Shown here in pieces: positions 1-8,874 of a stretch of 64,000 bases of DNA (positions are counted from its first letter, which is position 1; the number at the start of each line of letters is the position of its first letter). This DNA is from Kaistia defluvii. GTDB taxonomy: Bacteria; Pseudomonadota; Alphaproteobacteria; Rhizobiales; Kaistiaceae. The stretch lies in NCBI RefSeq assembly GCF_040548815.1, contig NZ_JBEPSM010000001.1:124001-188000 (forward strand), read 5' to 3'. The notes under the pieces are model-generated. The model worked only from the letters and a program-made list of their open reading frames with translations, made no database searches and was not told where the DNA came from. The translations under genes were made by a program, and so were the position numbers.

Positions 1-11
1 TCGCTTACGAG

Positions 12-37
12 AAGGCGGCCCATCGGGCCGCCTTTTT
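12..37 (+). terminator. Rho-independent terminator of an upstream gene
   Basis: A perfect 10-bp stem (AAGGCGGCCC / GGGCCGCCTT) with a 3-nt loop is followed by TTTCGTTTT on the plus strand. It presumably ends a gene lying left of the window; that gene is not visible. Confidence 0.8.
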
Positions 38-375
38 CGTTTTGGGATTGCCTATTGGCCCTCGATGGATCGGGCAGGGGGCTCGGACAGTTCGGTGCCC
101 GGCTCGACAGCCTCGCCCCCGTGGGAAGCGAATCGAGATCGCTGCCCGCGAAGCGGCAGCGTATGTCGGGCTGTAGCTTGCGTCGTCGGGAAATAGCGCA
201 GCCTGCACGACCCGTCCATCCGCGCGGCGCCAAGCCTACCGTATGGAATCATCGCATCGACTATCCATGGATCCTATGTCGCAAACGGGACGCCTGGTCC
301 CGATTCGAATTCGTGAGATGGCGGATTCTTCTGATGTTTGGCTGACTGGCTGGGGCTGGAGAGGCCTAGTTTGGC
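38..375. other. Intergenic stretch at the left edge
   Basis: About 340 bases between the left-edge terminator and the first glycan gene. I see no convincing gene; the short ORFs have no recognisable content. It contains the left copy of the tRNA-Gln-end direct repeat at 340-356, so the outer part is probably old chromosome and the inner end the start of the island. Confidence 0.6.
340..356 (+). repeat. Left att-like direct repeat (copy of tRNA-Gln 3' end)
   Basis: GGCTGACTGGCTGGGGC, identical over 17 bp to 7164-7180. With one mismatch the identity extends through four more bases (GGAG). It corresponds to the complement of the tRNA-Gln CCA end, part of the acceptor stem and 7 bases of flank. 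Confidence 0.7.
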
Positions 376-1146
376 CTAGAGGCCTGTAAACCGGCGAGCA
401 AGCCCTCTAAGATAAGGCCCATTGTCTCGTTGGGCTGTCGGCAACGGTAAAGTGATCGGCTGTTGCAAGGTCATACCGCCATCCTTATCGCGGTAGCCGA
501 GGGCGCGCATCATCTCTCCGCAATGCGCCCAGAACGTCTCGTGATGGTGGCGCTCAATGCTTGCTATGCCGGCGCCATTGTCGCCAGTGCGAAATAGCCT
601 CTCGTTCAGTGCGCGCAGGTCCGAGAACGAAACGTCGAATGGCCTGACTGGGGCTACCCTCAAAAATGCGCCTATTCTCTCAAGTGGAGGAGCGTTAGAA
701 GCGAGTTCTTCGTAACGCAAGACAAGGGTATTCATGGGATCTCGTCCCACGAACGCCTTCACATGATCCTGCCAGGCGCCGGGCCATGCTTTGCCGACAA
801 TGAGGTCATCGAAAGATAGCTGTTGCTCCTCGAAGTCCGCCAGAAATCTTCTGTATGAAAAAAGGGAAGCTCGCGCATCCCTCACAATGTAGATGCACGA
901 GTCGGTTTCTGGTACGAAGTCGTGCGTCTTGATGAGGAATAGATCTGGCGATGCCCGTGCCTTCTCGAGAAAATCGTCGAACGTCTCTTCGTCAAATCGG
1001 AGCTCGCCGACTACCTCGGTCAGCTTCCCAGCCTTTCCATTGGCAGGCTGGTATGCTGTATAGCTACCAAGATCGAAGCTACGCTTCAGCACAGTTCGAA
1101 AGAGATGATTTCCCGAGCGGGGATACGAAGCCACCCACACTATCAA
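376..1146 (-). CDS. Sulfotransferase domain protein
   Basis: A 256-aa protein of the cytosolic sulfotransferase fold, expected to move sulfate from PAPS to a carbohydrate or similar acceptor. The N-terminal YPRSGNHLFR (residues 8-17) fits the 5'-phosphosulfate loop, LIKTHD (71-76) the following strand, and IYIVRDARAS (85-94) the 3'-phosphate-binding region with its Arg and Ser. The start is TTG, preceded by GAGGAA at 5-nt spacing. It is the last gene of a leftward run after gmd and fcl, so its acceptor may be the fucosylated glycan made with their product; that is inference. Length is typical of compact bacterial members. Confidence 0.82.
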   Translation of the reverse strand: MIVWVASYPRSGNHLFRTVLKRSFDLGSYTAYQPANGKAGKLTEVVGELRFDEETFDDFLEKARASPDLFLIKTHDFVPETDSCIYIVRDARASLFSYRRFLADFEEQQLSFDDLIVGKAWPGAWQDHVKAFVGRDPMNTLVLRYEELASNAPPLERIGAFLRVAPVRPFDVSFSDLRALNERLFRTGDNGAGIASIERHHHETFWAHCGEMMRALGYRDKDGGMTLQQPITLPLPTAQRDNGPYLRGLARRFTGL

Positions 1147-1211
1147 TTACGTTCCTCAGTCCCAGAAATCGGCTATCTCTAGTTGAGCTCCGGCCCAGCG
1201 ACGGCGCACCC

Positions 1212-2189
1212 TTATCCGAAGCGCGTCAGGAAATCTGCGTAGGCGACGGTTAAGCCTGCTCGAAGATCAATTCGGGCGCGCCAGCCAAGGTCCGTCATGC
1301 GGGAAACGTCGAGGAGCTTTCTCGGTGTGCCGTCGGGCCGCGACGTGTCGAAAGCCAGTCGGCCACGGTAGCCGACAACTTCGGCAATCAACTCGGCAAA
1401 CTCGCGCATCGAGATATCGGATCCGGTCCCGACATTGAGCGGCACCTCGTCGGAATAGTGCTTCATCACATGGACAGAAGCATCGGCCAGGTCATCGACC
1501 GAAAGGAATTCACGGCGCGGGGTCCCCGTACCCCAAACCTCAACGACCGATTGGCCCGAAGCCTTGGCTTCATGGATGCGCCGGATCAGCCCTGCGGGTG
1601 CGTGACTGTGCTCGGGATGATAATTGTCGCCCGGACCATAGAGATTGGTCGGCATGATGGATACGAAATCGGCGCCGTGCTGACGCCGGAAGGCCTGACA
1701 GAGTTTGACGCCGGCGATCTTTGCGATCGCATACCATTCGTTGGTCGGTTCCAAGGCACCCGAGAGCAGTGCCTCCTCGACGATCGGCTGCGCAGCGAGC
1801 CGAGGATAAATGCAGGAGGATCCCAGAAACAGCAGCTTTTTGACGCCAGCATGATAGGCGGCGTCGATCACGTTTGTTTCGATCTGCAAGTTCTCCAGCA
1901 GGAAATCGGCCGGATAGCTGTTGTTCGCCACGATGCCGCCTACCTTTGCGGCCGCGAGAAACACGACGTCAGGGCGCCTACTCGTCAGCCAGGTGGCGGT
2001 CTGGGCCTGGTTGCGAAGATCAACTTCGTCGCGAGCAACCGACAGCACTTCGCATCCTTCGGTGGCCAGCCGACGCACAAGTGCACGGCCCGCCATTCCC
2101 CGATGGCCGGCCACGAAAACACGAGTGCCCGCCAAGTCGAACAGCGGCGCAGGGTTCTCATCTAGGCTGGATTGAATTTCAGCTTGCAT
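1212..2189 (-). CDS. fcl: GDP-L-fucose synthase
   Basis: A 325-aa NADPH-dependent epimerase/reductase of the extended SDR family, converting GDP-4-keto-6-deoxy-mannose to GDP-L-fucose in the cytoplasm. Visible features are the Rossmann motif GHRGMAG (28-34), the family-typical [11 protein letters not shown] segment (about 80-90), SSCIYP (124-129), the catalytic Tyr153-x3-Lys157 in YAIAK, and NLYGPGDNY further on. The start overlaps the end of gmd by 11 bases, so the two are translationally coupled in the pathway order dehydratase then epimerase/reductase. Also called wcaG or nolK in other systems. Confidence 0.93.
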   Translation of the reverse strand: MQAEIQSSLDENPAPLFDLAGTRVFVAGHRGMAGRALVRRLATEGCEVLSVARDEVDLRNQAQTATWLTSRRPDVVFLAAAKVGGIVANNSYPADFLLENLQIETNVIDAAYHAGVKKLLFLGSSCIYPRLAAQPIVEEALLSGALEPTNEWYAIAKIAGVKLCQAFRRQHGADFVSIMPTNLYGPGDNYHPEHSHAPAGLIRRIHEAKASGQSVVEVWGTGTPRREFLSVDDLADASVHVMKHYSDEVPLNVGTGSDISMREFAELIAEVVGYRGRLAFDTSRPDGTPRKLLDVSRMTDLGWRARIDLRAGLTVAYADFLTRFG

Positions 2190-3255
2190 GTTCGTGCACC
2201 CTCCGACCGGCTCCCTGTCGAACCGACACCAAATCTGCCTCTACCATTTCGCGAACCAGGGATGGGAAGCTGGTCTTGTGCCGCCATCCGAGCCTCTGGC
2301 GGGCTTTTCTGGCGTCGCCCAACAGCAGATCAACTTCCGTAGGACGAAAATAGCGCGGGTCGACCTCGATTAGGACCTCTCCGGTACGCGCATCGAATCC
2401 CCGTTCGTCTCGGCCCGAGCCGCTCCATTCGATGCGGCGGCCGATATGGGAAAACGCAAGCTCCACAAATTCGCGCACGCTATGTGCCTCGCCCGTCGCG
2501 AGCACGAAATCGTCTGCCTGCGGATGCTGGACGATCATCCACATACCTTCGGCATAGTCGCGAGCGTGGCCCCAATCCCGCTGGGCGTCGAGATTGCCGA
2601 GATAAAGGCGTTGCTGCAAACCGAGTTCGATTGCCGCGACGGCTCGAGTGATCTTGCGAGTTACGAAGGTCTCCCCCCGCAGTGGACTTTCGTGATTAAA
2701 GAGGATGCCGTTCGTCGCGTGAATCCCATACGCTTCGCGATAGTTGACCGTGATCCAATAAGCGTAGAGCTTTGCAGCTGCATAGGGGGAGCGTGGATAG
2801 AATGGAGTCGTCTCGCTCTGTGGGACGGCCTGGACTTTTCCGTACAGTTCGGACGTCGAGGCTTGATAGAAGCGGACAGATTTCTCCATTCCCAAAATGC
2901 GTATCGCTTCGAGAATGCGAAGCGGACCAAGGCCGTCGGCATTGCCGGTATATTCCGGTGTTTCGAAGCTCACTTGAACATGGCTTTGCGCGGCAAGATT
3001 GTAAATCTCGGTCGGCTGAACCTGCTGAATGATACGGATCAGATTGGTTGCATCCGTCATGTCGCCATAGTGCAGAAAGAAACGAACGCCCTTCTGGTGT
3101 TCGTCCGTGAATAGATGGTCGACGCGGGACGTATTGAAGGACGAGGAACGCCGTTTGACGCCATGCACAATGTACCCTTTGGCAAGCAAGAGTTCAGCGA
3201 GGTAGGTACCGTCCTGGCCCGTAGCCCCGGTGATAAGCGCAACTCGATTTGTCAT
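2179..3255 (-). CDS. gmd: GDP-mannose 4,6-dehydratase
   Basis: A 358-aa extended SDR that converts GDP-D-mannose to GDP-4-keto-6-deoxy-D-mannose, the first step to GDP-L-fucose, using bound NADP(H). It shows GATGQDG (10-16), STSELYG (133-139), the active-site Tyr158-x3-Lys162 in YAAAK, and RDWGHARDY in the C-terminal half, all hallmarks of Gmd. Length is about normal for the family. It sits upstream of fcl with an 11-base overlap. GDP-fucose, or another GDP-6-deoxyhexose, is therefore a likely donor for the glycan built here. No fucosyltransferase is recognisable in the window. Confidence 0.95.
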   Translation of the reverse strand: MTNRVALITGATGQDGTYLAELLLAKGYIVHGVKRRSSSFNTSRVDHLFTDEHQKGVRFFLHYGDMTDATNLIRIIQQVQPTEIYNLAAQSHVQVSFETPEYTGNADGLGPLRILEAIRILGMEKSVRFYQASTSELYGKVQAVPQSETTPFYPRSPYAAAKLYAYWITVNYREAYGIHATNGILFNHESPLRGETFVTRKITRAVAAIELGLQQRLYLGNLDAQRDWGHARDYAEGMWMIVQHPQADDFVLATGEAHSVREFVELAFSHIGRRIEWSGSGRDERGFDARTGEVLIEVDPRYFRPTEVDLLLGDARKARQRLGWRHKTSFPSLVREMVEADLVSVRQGAGRRVHEHAS

Positions 3256-3279
3256 ATCTGCCTGTACTTGACTACGGTG

Positions 3280-4332
3280 CTAGGATCGCGATGAATTGGC
3301 CGAACTCTCAAGTCGAATCTGGCGCTCTATCCGTTGCGCCCGTCTGTGAGACCTGAATGATCTGCGAAATGCCCGGAACGCCACCCGCACCGCGGCGGGC
3401 CATGAAAGCTCTGGTGAGTCGAGAAGCCGGGCCAGCGAGAGTCCTTCAACCGAATGGGCGAAAAGGTGCTGCGCGGAGGATCGGATCACGGGGTCGGAAA
3501 GATCAACTTCGAGCTCGGGAACGGCGGGCGTCTCGAACTGGCTTAACCAGTGGCCCATATATTCGGCGATCTGCTTTTCGCGACGCAAAGCCGAACGAGG
3601 TTTCGTGACCCTCAAACGGCGCTCCAGTCCCGTCAGAAAAGCATCTGCATTTTGACTTCGATGCCGATATTTCTCGGCATGGCTGATAATCGCCTTAACG
3701 GCTTGTGTTCTCAGCAGCCGATAGTCGGCTTCGTTCCACTTTGCTTCATGAATGGGGTGACACAGGAACGGCGCTGGAATGAATCGTAGCCGATGATGGA
3801 AAGACGCGGCGACGGGCAAGACGACATCCCAATAGGGCGCTCCCAATTGGAAGCACGCTAGATCGGCATCTTCGCGAATTTCGCTTACGGTATTTCGAGA
3901 AAAGAAAATGCCGTCAATGCCACGCCGGTAGACGCCGATCACCTCGCCGCCGAGATGCTCGACGTCCACGCGGCGCGCGACCAGAATTGTATTGGAAGCA
4001 GTGTCGAGGACATCTAGGATATTGCTCTGCACCATGTAGATGTCGGCATTTACCACTGCGCCAATATCTTCGCCGCCAATAGCGCTGAGTAGATCGCCGA
4101 ATGCGGGACCATAGCGCAGGGAGAACATTCCTGGGCTGGAAGCTTCACGGAACCCGACGGTGGGAAAGTGCCCAAGGCCGGCCTTTTCTCCCGGGCGCCC
4201 GAGCGATAAGACGCGAAACCCGCTGCGCTCGAATGAGGCAATGGCTGTCGTTGTAGTCAGCTTCGCGACACCTGCCTTGCAAGCACTGGGGGGTATTGAG
4301 GTCACAAGAAGCGCGCTTTGATTTTCATTCAT
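3280..4332 (-). CDS. Unknown glycan-cluster protein
   Basis: About 350 aa when started at the second in-frame Met (MNENQ) at 4332; an upstream ATG at 4368 would add 12 residues (MRWRYFFVYIHS). I do not recognise the family. The N-terminal half (LLVTSIPP, repeated beta-strand-like stretches, VVNADIYMVQSNIL, TILVARRVDV) resembles the layout of nucleotide-sugar-dependent or stealth-type transferases, and the C-terminal third is Arg-rich and probably helical. There is no signal peptide or clear membrane segment. It is cotranscribable with gmd (24-base gap), which points to a role in modifying or polymerising the same glycan. Function is unassigned. Confidence 0.7.
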   Translation of the reverse strand: MNENQSALLVTSIPPSACKAGVAKLTTTTAIASFERSGFRVLSLGRPGEKAGLGHFPTVGFREASSPGMFSLRYGPAFGDLLSAIGGEDIGAVVNADIYMVQSNILDVLDTASNTILVARRVDVEHLGGEVIGVYRRGIDGIFFSRNTVSEIREDADLACFQLGAPYWDVVLPVAASFHHRLRFIPAPFLCHPIHEAKWNEADYRLLRTQAVKAIISHAEKYRHRSQNADAFLTGLERRLRVTKPRSALRREKQIAEYMGHWLSQFETPAVPELEVDLSDPVIRSSAQHLFAHSVEGLSLARLLDSPELSWPAAVRVAFRAFRRSFRSHRRAQRIERQIRLESSANSSRS

Positions 4333-4368
4333 AGAATGAATATAAACGAAGAAATAACGCCAGCGCAA

Positions 4369-4636
4369 GCTTGGAGATATTCAAATACCCATGCGATCAA
4401 AGGGGCTTAGTCCCAAATCGTCTCTGCACGCGAATTAAAAAAAAGAAATATCCTCAAAAGAACTATAATGAATATAAAGTTGTTTTGCGTGTAATTGGGT
4501 GTTTTGTTTATGATTGGAAATAGAGTGAAATTATATATAAATATTCTATTTAAAAATTAAGATTATCATAATTTGGTTGTATTTCTATAATTGGGCAATC
4601 TCTGGGTGTTGGCGTGCTGGTTTCCGCGTCCAGCAT
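4369..4636. other. AT-rich intergenic tract inside the island
   Basis: About 270 bases, strikingly AT-rich between roughly 4430 and 4600 with many runs of A and T, unlike any other stretch in the window. It lies upstream of the leftward unknown/gmd/fcl/sulfotransferase run, so it probably carries their promoter and may bind nucleoid proteins that silence acquired DNA. No short ORF in it looks coding. Confidence 0.5.
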
Positions 4637-5401
4637 TCAAACGGCGGAATCATAGCCGAAGCGTTTTGCAATGCTTTGATAGCCTTCCAAATTGACAGCG
4701 CGCTCAAGGAAACCTTGTGACACCTCGCGTCTGGGTAGTGGACCAATATCTACAGGACGACGGCCGCTGTCGCCGGTAAGTACGACACTGTTGGCGCGCG
4801 CGGCAAAGCCCGGCAAAAATACAATGTCGAGTTCCTCACATATCGCCATCATTATTTGATCCGGCTTAACGACAAAATCCTCATACCGCCAGACTGACAG
4901 GTGGGAGTAGTCATCCAAGAAGCGGATGCAGCGCTCGCAATATTGCTCGAAACCTGTCAGTTGCTCGGTAAACCCGTTTTCGACCATGCTGAGCCAGGCA
5001 TCGATCGGATTTCGGATCGTCACGACTTGGCGCAGTGGATATCTGCCCCGCAGGGCATCTGCCAAACGTGTTCGGGGAGCGCGTTGCGTGAGGTAGTCGG
5101 AATGAGAATGATCTCTGAGCACGAGTCGCTTTTCGTGAACCCGACAGAGATCTACAACGGGATCCAGTCTTTCGCGAAATAGCTCGGCCATCCTCTCGTC
5201 CGAGGGTACTAGATAGGGATAGTTCCAAGCAATTTGCCCCAACGGGTCTAGCGGATAGAACGGCGCCATGGATGGTGTCAGGGGATGCAACTCACTCAGG
5301 AGAACTACGTCCGGCATCGCGGCAAGGCATCGACTGATCAGTGTCCCGCCTGTTGCCGACAGGTGGTGAATAATGCGGATCGGTTGATCGGAAAAGGTCA
5401 T
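4637..5401 (-). CDS. Sulfotransferase family protein
   Basis: A 254-aa protein when started at the Met of MTFSDQP (5401); an upstream ATG at 5467 would add 22 residues unlikely to be part of the fold. IIHHLSATGGTLISRCLAA near the N-terminus replaces the classical P-loop of PAPS-binding sulfotransferases. LVLRDHSHSDYL and VVTIRNPIDAWLSMVENGF match the second and third binding segments, the RNPIDAWLS part fitting the 3'-phosphate site. It is unlike the sulfotransferase at 376-1146 in sequence, so the island carries two distinct enzymes. The acceptor is unknown. Confidence 0.7.
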   Translation of the reverse strand: MTFSDQPIRIIHHLSATGGTLISRCLAAMPDVVLLSELHPLTPSMAPFYPLDPLGQIAWNYPYLVPSDERMAELFRERLDPVVDLCRVHEKRLVLRDHSHSDYLTQRAPRTRLADALRGRYPLRQVVTIRNPIDAWLSMVENGFTEQLTGFEQYCERCIRFLDDYSHLSVWRYEDFVVKPDQIMMAICEELDIVFLPGFAARANSVVLTGDSGRRPVDIGPLPRREVSQGFLERAVNLEGYQSIAKRFGYDSAV

Positions 5402-5694
5402 CGGTTCACTCTTGCGTCCAAAAGGACTACGCCTAGGAGACGCGTTGATGCCCGTCGTGCAAGGCATGAGACTAGAACGAGCGTTGGATCAATTCCAAAT
5501 CGCCGCTGCTAACGCAGAATGATTATAGGTGACTAGCTGACCTACGAAAGGCTTATCCCCCTGTCTGCCTTCCCAATCGAAGTTTGGCACTCGGATTGAC
5601 TCGCATCCTCCTGCACCTCTTGCTAGATCCGCCAATCGCCCCTATCGCTTCCGGCTGGACTGCAGAGACCGATCCCCATTCCTAGAGGCCAAGC

Positions 5695-6675
5695 TTGCGA
5701 AGTCTCCCTGGCACACAAAACCCCCTTTCTCCGTCGCGCTCGCTTGCTAGGCGTCGCGCGATTCTCGGCAAGACCTCCGGTCAGATTGGTGTGCTGCATC
5801 AATATGATGCGCACCCTCTTCGCGTGCCTCGGCCTGCAAAAAATGGCCACGGAGGGCTGCGAATCTCCATCGTGACCCCGAGCTACAATCAGGGTCAGTT
5901 CGTTGAGCGAACACTTGAGAGCGTGCTAGGTCAAGGCTATCCACAACTCGAATACGTCCTTCAAGATGGCGGCTCGACAGACATGACCGCCGATGTCGCT
6001 CTTCGCTACGTTGAGCGCCTCAGTCGCTACGAAAGCGCGAAGGACAATGGCCAAACGCACGCGATTAATCTTGGGTTTCGTGGAACTTCCGGTGAGGTTA
6101 TGGCCTATCTCAATTCCGACGATCTCCTGCTCCCCGGAAGTCTCGCTCACGTAGCAGCGTATTTTACAAACAACCCCGACGTTGATGTGGTTTACGGAGA
6201 TCGAATTCTGATCGACGAAAACGACGACGAGATCGGCCGCTGGGTCCTCCCCGCACATGACGCTCGTGCGTTGCGGTTGGCGGATTACGTTCCGCAGGAG
6301 ACGCTATTCTGGCGTCGCAGAATTTGGGACCAAGTTGGTGGCTTGGACGAGAGCTTCCGCTTCGCAATGGATTGGGATCTGCTCCTGAGGTTTCAGGAAG
6401 CTGGCGCCAAGATCGTCCATCTTCCGCGCTTCATGGGCGCTTTCCGGATTCACCTTCACCAGAAAACCAGTACAGAGCTTGACAACCGGGGCGCTGAGGA
6501 AATGGCTCGCCTCCGGCTGCGGAGTCTTGGCATGGAGATGACGGCCAAAGAAATCCATGCGGGATTGGCAGAATACAGGGCCGCAGCCAAACGATCGGTG
6601 TGGATGTGGCGACTGAAAAGCATGTTTGGTTTAGATGGCGAAGTCTCAACGTCCAAACAGTTCCATAGCGCCTAG
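5695..6675 (+). CDS. Glycosyltransferase family 2
   Basis: A 326-aa GT-A fold enzyme that would transfer a sugar from a nucleotide donor during surface-glycan synthesis. RISIVTPSYNQGQFVERTLE (about 56-75) is the canonical start of the GT2 domain, QDGGSTD follows, YLNSDD provides the metal-binding DxD-like motif, and MDWDLLLR near residue 225 is the acceptor/catalytic-base region. The start is uncertain: the longest frame opens with TTG at 5695, and a GVLHQYDAHPLR segment some 25 residues before the core looks like part of the family. It is divergent from the sulfotransferase on its left and is the last gene before tRNA-Gln. Confidence 0.88.
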   Translation: MRSLPGTQNPLSPSRSLARRRAILGKTSGQIGVLHQYDAHPLRVPRPAKNGHGGLRISIVTPSYNQGQFVERTLESVLGQGYPQLEYVLQDGGSTDMTADVALRYVERLSRYESAKDNGQTHAINLGFRGTSGEVMAYLNSDDLLLPGSLAHVAAYFTNNPDVDVVYGDRILIDENDDEIGRWVLPAHDARALRLADYVPQETLFWRRRIWDQVGGLDESFRFAMDWDLLLRFQEAGAKIVHLPRFMGAFRIHLHQKTSTELDNRGAEEMARLRLRSLGMEMTAKEIHAGLAEYRAAAKRSVWMWRLKSMFGLDGEVSTSKQFHSA

Positions 6676-7163
6676 GGGCCGGTTGACGGTTCGCTCGGAT
6701 TGGGCTGCCAGGAAGTCCGACCGAGCGTCCAGTTTGGGAGAGCGCAACGCTCGGAGATGAGGCTCACGGAGCGGGACGCACCCGAGCAAATTGATGTTTC
6801 TGTCTTCGTCGCGGTTGTGTTGGGCGGCCCCGCCCGCACCTTGGCAGCGCCAATACGTAATCAAATCCCGTTTGCAATCGATCCGTAACCCATACGACGA
6901 GTAGATCCCGTAAGTCATCCCGCCTTCTTGTTGTCGAGGATCGGAGCCGCTTTTGCGTCAGAGATCCGGTGCCGCTCGAAGGTATGAGCGACCTTCCTGC
7001 AAAGGCATGGAAGGTCGAGTGGTCAGCTACGGGCATGAGCCGTTGCCCAAGTGTTTGGCCGATGCCGCTCTTGTCCGCCGCAATCAGAGTGGCGCAATCC
7101 CTTCGCTCTTGGGTGCCATCACCCCGCCGAAGCAGGCAAACTATTGAGATCTAAAGACTAAGG
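6676..7163. other. Intergenic stretch between the GT2 gene and tRNA-Gln
   Basis: Nearly 490 bases with several overlapping short ORFs on both strands but none with recognisable content. An integrase would be expected near here in an active tRNA island. I looked for C-terminal tyrosine-recombinase motifs in the frames and saw none, so any such gene is gone or elsewhere. Confidence 0.5.
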
Positions 7164-7180
7164 GGCTGACTGGCTGGGGC
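7164..7180 (+). repeat. Right att-like direct repeat at the tRNA-Gln 3' end
   Basis: GGCTGACTGGCTGGGGC, the second copy of the repeat at 340-356. Bases 7171-7180 are the 3' end of tRNA-Gln (CCA and acceptor stem, complementary strand). Confidence 0.7.
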
Positions 7181-7245
7181 GGGAGGATTCGAACCTCCGA
7201 ATGGCGGTACCAAAAACCGCTGCCTTACCGCTTGGCGACGCCCCA
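7171..7245 (-). tRNA. tRNA-Gln (anticodon TTG)
   Basis: A 75-nt cloverleaf on the minus strand. The acceptor stem is TGGGGCG / CGCCCCA with discriminator G and an encoded CCA at 7171-7173. The anticodon stem GCGGT / ACCGC holds the loop TTTTGGT, giving anticodon TTG (complement at 7211-7213). The T arm contains GGTTCGAATCC. The U-initial acceptor and overall sequence are characteristic of bacterial tRNA-Gln. Confidence 0.96.
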
Positions 7246-7429
7246 GCAGACGGGCCCGAAGACACCGCAGCGACCGTCCTATAGACGGTTGGACGCGCGC
7301 CCGCAACGGTGCAGCACCCCCGTCATCAACAGCCTTCGTCATCGGTCATCCACAGGACGGTTTAGAAGCTTCACAAGGCCCCTTGCGGCTGGCGAATCCA
7401 CTGTCTATAACCCCGCTCATCGGCGGTCA

Positions 7430-7506
7430 CGGAGTGTAGCGCAGCCTGGTAGCGCACCTCGTTCGGGACGAGGGGGTCGCAGGTTCAAATCCTGCCACTC
7501 CGACCA
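7430..7506 (+). tRNA. tRNA-Pro (anticodon CGG)
   Basis: A 77-nt cloverleaf: acceptor stem CGGAGTG / CACTCCG with an encoded ACCA end at 7503-7506, D arm with AGCGCAGCCTGGTAGCGC, anticodon stem CCTCG / CGAGG around TTCGGGA with anticodon CGG at 7464-7466, and T arm AGGTTCAAATCCT. It is divergent from tRNA-Gln with a 184-bp gap that presumably holds both promoters. Confidence 0.96.
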
Positions 7507-7738
7507 TCGATCTCCCGGAAGTCATTGAATGATTTGATTTCCCTTCGGGGAAACGGGCCAGGCCCTTTCAGGGCAGACGCCGCCATCGGCGCTTTCTTCT
7601 TTCTCGTTTCCGTATCAACCCACCCGGTCTCGAGCGCCCGACCTCGGGCTATCCGTGTCGCGTATGGCCTCGTTGAAGCCGCGCCTACGCAAAGACGCGT
7701 ATGGACGAGGGGCGATCGGCGGTACACTTTGGGGTGAA

Positions 7739-8710
7739 ATGCCGATCCACCCACAACCGGCCCTTACGTCTGCGATGCTGTCCTCTCGTTTTGACACCTT
7801 CGATCTCGCTCCCTCGGCGCAGTTCGCGGCCTGGCGGGATCATTATCGCGACGTCTTCGACCTGGATCTTGCCGACGGGCGCGCCGGGTCGTATCGGGCC
7901 GAACATTCCGCCTGGGCGTTGGGCGGGCTCACGCTGACAAGGGCGTCGATGCCGCCCGGCATTGTCCGGCAGTGGCGCCACTGGACCAGGCCGCGCGTCG
8001 ACGACTGGATGCTGGTCGTCGCCCCCCACGCCGCCAGGAGAACGGACGAGCTCGACGTCCCGCCCTTGACCTTCCGGTCGCTTGCGCGGCCCTTCGAGAG
8101 CCGCGGCAAGGACGGCGAAGTGCTGTCGCTGTTCCTTCCCCGGCATCTGTTCGTCGGCCAGGCCGCGATCTTTGACAGCCTGCGGCCCGCCGTCCCCTGC
8201 ACGGGATTGACGGCGCTGATGGTGGACTATCTCGTTTCGCTGGAGCATCGAGCCCCCTTGCTGTCGGGACCGGAGCTGGGCCGGGTTGCCGAGGCGACGC
8301 TGGCGATGGTCAAGGCCTGCATTCTCCCCTCAGCCGAGCATTGGGCGCCGGCCGCGGACACGCTCAACCAGGCGACGGTCGCGCGGGCCCGCCGGTTGAT
8401 CCAGCAAAATCTGGGTGTCCCTTCCTTCGGGCCCGGGACCCTGGTCCGTGAGCTCGGCATGTCGCGCTCGGCGCTTTATCGGGCCTTCCAGCCTCATGGC
8501 GGCGTTCTTGCCGTGATCAAGCAGGAGAGGCTGATCGAGGCGCATCGGCGGCTGGCGGCGGCGCGCAAGGCTCCGGCGGTGGGCGAGGTCGCCCTCAGCC
8601 TTGGCTTCACGGATCATTCGACCTTCTCGCGCGCCTTCAAGCAGCACTTCGGCTATCCCCCGAGTGACGTCATCGGGCTGGACCTGCTGCGCGACGCCAA
8701 GGGCGGGTAG
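7739..8710 (+). CDS. AraC family transcriptional regulator
   Basis: A 323-aa regulator. The N-terminal two thirds is a sensor region of the kind found in AraC proteins with a degenerate cupin-like domain, including LSLFLPRHLF in the middle. The C-terminal 100 residues contain both helix-turn-helix units: GTLVRELGMSRSALYRAFQP and VGEVALSLGFTDHSTFSRAF, the latter followed by HFGYPPSDV typical of AraC. I start it at the ATG at 7739, which has GGGGTGA just upstream; an in-frame GTG at 7655 would add 28 residues without family character. The RiPP-like micro-gene lies 164 bases downstream on the same strand, so it is a candidate target. Confidence 0.88.
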   Translation: MPIHPQPALTSAMLSSRFDTFDLAPSAQFAAWRDHYRDVFDLDLADGRAGSYRAEHSAWALGGLTLTRASMPPGIVRQWRHWTRPRVDDWMLVVAPHAARRTDELDVPPLTFRSLARPFESRGKDGEVLSLFLPRHLFVGQAAIFDSLRPAVPCTGLTALMVDYLVSLEHRAPLLSGPELGRVAEATLAMVKACILPSAEHWAPAADTLNQATVARARRLIQQNLGVPSFGPGTLVRELGMSRSALYRAFQPHGGVLAVIKQERLIEAHRRLAAARKAPAVGEVALSLGFTDHSTFSRAFKQHFGYPPSDVIGLDLLRDAKGG

Positions 8711-8874
8711 GTCTCAGGCCCGGCCAATATTGGCGCTGGGCGACGCGACGTCCGGCTTGGAAAATTTCGTTGTGACATTCGTCGGCCGCAACCGCGAATA
8801 CCCCACTTCGCACTGGACGGGTGCCTTACGGTTCTGCCAGATTGCGTAGCGTCAACAATGCCAGGGGGCACATG

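Larger units (their letters stand above)
340..7180. mobile_element. Putative tRNA-Gln genomic island (glycan cargo)
   Basis: The segment is bounded by an exact 17-bp direct repeat, GGCTGACTGGCTGGGGC, at 340-356 and 7164-7180. The right copy includes the last 10 bases of the tRNA-Gln gene plus 7 bases beyond it. The segment lies downstream of the tRNA 3' end, the side where tRNA-targeting integrases insert, and the distal copy is the displaced 3' end expected of such an event. Inside are six glycan-type genes with lower GC than the flanking DNA, including an AT-rich tract at 4369-4636. No integrase or transposase is recognisable, so it would be a non-autonomous or decayed island. The boundary call is inference from the repeat. 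Confidence 0.6.

Noticed and set aside
376..6675. A nod-gene interpretation of gmd, fcl and the sulfotransferases
   Set aside because: No nodABC, nodZ or nod-box sequence is visible; surface-glycan synthesis explains the set with fewer assumptions.
6676..7163. A remnant integrase beside tRNA-Gln
   Set aside because: All six frames were read; no HxxR/Y-type recombinase segment or other recognisable fragment was seen.
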